Positions 62,802 to 64,000 of a stretch of 64,000 nt of DNA are shown in pieces. Within the stretch, counting starts at the first letter, position 1. Each line of letters opens with the position of its first letter. The translations under genes and the position numbers were made by a program. Under the pieces are notes generated by a model. The model ran no database searches. It was not told the origin of the DNA and was given only the letters and a program-made list of their open reading frames with translations. The stretch is from positions 1,342,001 to 1,406,000 of the forward strand of contig NZ_CP092417.1 in the NCBI RefSeq assembly GCF_023716865.1, given 5' to 3'. This stretch comes from Endozoicomonas sp. SCSIO W0465 (GTDB lineage: Bacteria > Pseudomonadota > Gammaproteobacteria > Pseudomonadales > Endozoicomonadaceae).

Positions 62802-64000
62802 TCAAAACCAGCTGGTATAGGCAGGATTCCTGGAATTTGTTGAATTCATTGCTGGTTGCCCGCCAGGCTCCCATTCTATCTGCCAAAAGGACAGTATTTT
62901 CTGGTTTCTCACTCTATAGCTAACCGCTATAGAGTGACCACAAGGACTAAAGTCGAAGTGGATAATGTTGCCCTCCGTTTGCAGGCGACCCTTTTCCTGC
63001 CAAATGCCATCCGGGGTTATGCCCAGCACAATCAGGCAAGATTTGTCGTTAACAGGAAGACCAGCTAAAAGGTAGCCCCCTTGATTAAAAAGCAAATCAC
63101 AGAATTGCAAGCCAGGGGCTGGAGTTTGCCGGGTCCATTTTCCGTGTTGCTTTTGCACCCACATCTTTAACCTCCAACGAAGATCAATAAAAACAATCGT
63201 GTTTCCGTCCGGGCTTAGCTGCTGGGTAGTGTAATCTATGGAGGGGCCAGATAGGCGATGACTTACAGTGGGATAAGTAAATCTGTGCTGGCACTCCCAC
63301 ACCCCGGAGTCATTCAATTGCCACACCATGGCATATCCCTCCTGAAACAGAGCAAATAACGAGGAGCAGGTATTGAATCGCACCGTTGATTCGGCTTCTG
63401 ACCAGGAAGAGTGGTAGCCTGTGGGAGGCAATTTGTAATATTCCAATTCAGCCACCCAACGGTTGTCATCTGTTAAATGGCAGACATCCAAACCGTGTTC
63501 GCCATAAATAACCAGATACCTGCTATTGGGGCTGAAGGTTGCATTCAGCAACGTCGCTTGGATTGGACCCAGCTGATGTTTGGTCATTGTTATCGCTTCA
63601 GACCATTGACCATCATCGCCAAGACTAAAAACAACGACAAAGAAATCCTCTACATAAATTGGCACATCAGCGCAATCTTCCTGAGCGTCATCGAAACATG
63701 CAACAAAATGTCGACTGTCCGGACTGAATGCAATGGTGTTAAAACCGACAATATCCTCATCCATTCCGGCTTCAGTCAGAGTCGTTGCATAAAATTCAAA
63801 TTCCAGTATTCCGGTGGCTATCCAGCAGCCATCCTTTTGCTTGCTAAAGAAACTGATAGGTGATGATTCACCTATGGCAACATGGTTGTTGTCCGGGCTG
63901 AATTTCTTGTCAGTGTCCCATGGAAAATCACCTTTGATGGCCCATTGGTTATCCAATTCCTGGCCAAGAATCAATAATCTGTCACGATTATGATCAGAAT
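62802..64000 (-). CDS. F-box/beta-propeller protein F9 (type A), partial at window end
   Basis: C-terminal 399 codons; the frame is open to the window edge, so the F-box end lies beyond. Closely similar to F3 (MNSTNSRNPAYTS end, YKLPPTGYHSSWSE, DYTTQQLSPDGNTIVFIDLRW). Reading from ATG at 63974 would be artificial. It lies 39 bp before the F8 start, showing the array continues to the right. Confidence 0.82.
   Translation of the reverse strand, partial: SDHNRDRLLILGQELDNQWAIKGDFPWDTDKKFSPDNNHVAIGESSPISFFSKQKDGCWIATGILEFEFYATTLTEAGMDEDIVGFNTIAFSPDSRHFVACFDDAQEDCADVPIYVEDFFVVVFSLGDDGQWSEAITMTKHQLGPIQATLLNATFSPNSRYLVIYGEHGLDVCHLTDDNRWVAELEYYKLPPTGYHSSWSEAESTVRFNTCSSLFALFQEGYAMVWQLNDSGVWECQHRFTYPTVSHRLSGPSIDYTTQQLSPDGNTIVFIDLRWRLKMWVQKQHGKWTRQTPAPGLQFCDLLFNQGGYLLAGLPVNDKSCLIVLGITPDGIWQEKGRLQTEGNIIHFDFSPCGHSIAVSYRVRNQKILSFWQIEWEPGGQPAMNSTNSRNPAYTSWF

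Noticed and set aside
40354..64000. The array as a contact-dependent toxin/immunity or Rhs-type cassette array
   Set aside because: Every member has the full F-box plus propeller architecture, with no large secreted core, no toxin tips and no small immunity genes between.

Overview
The window looks like the chromosome of a host-associated marine gammaproteobacterium. Endozoicomonas or a close relative is my best guess, inferred from gene content only: gammaproteobacterial cfa, lapG/lapD and ygeW-type genes, an extreme load of insertion sequences (IS), and eukaryote-like F-box/beta-propeller genes.

Layout. 1-2090: a gene of unknown function (weakly methyltransferase-like) split by an IS1595-type element. 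2309-10282: remains of a purine/ureide-type catabolic cluster like the E. coli ygfJ-yqeC-yqeB-ygeX-ygeW-ygeV neighbourhood: mocA, yqeC, an XdhC-YqeB fusion, ygeW, then only the first 61 codons of ygeX, an IS66 element without target duplication, and the DNA-binding tail of a sigma-54 activator. 10519-20050: a hypothetical membrane protein split by a Tn5/IS50-like element, then IS3, a restriction-enzyme-like remnant split by IS66, and two further transposase loci. 20461-21087: a short tRNA transcription unit (promoter, truncated tRNA, tRNA-Ile2(CAU) interrupted by a group I intron, terminator). 21105-24147: an IS whose transposase is interrupted by a complete group II intron in antisense orientation. 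24228-29632: ordinary chromosomal genes (lapG, lapD, DUF2333 gene, a membrane protein, an HD hydrolase). 29724-32497: cfa broken by IS66. 32583-39507: a three-level nest, IS66 inside IS21 inside IS21. 39675-40298: a PlsC-like acyltransferase.

40354-64000 (window end): the most striking part, nine head-to-tail minus-strand genes for about 690-residue proteins with an N-terminal F-box followed by a beta-propeller built of about nine G-x-W units. Genes are about 44 bp apart, as in an operon. A three-gene block of about 6.4 kb has been duplicated in tandem. One duplicate copy (F5) is broken by IS1595 and by an IS21 that itself carries an IS3. Removing both elements and one copy of each target duplication restores exactly 2064 bp, the length of its intact sister F8. 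I infer that the array encodes candidate effectors aimed at the host ubiquitin (SCF) machinery and that it is expanding and diversifying by duplication, gene conversion and hexanucleotide-repeat change.

In all I delimit 13 IS elements to the base by terminal repeats, 11 of them with target duplications. The two lacking duplications (IS66 at 8446 and IS3 at 13798) lie between unrelated gene fragments and probably mark past recombination or deletion.
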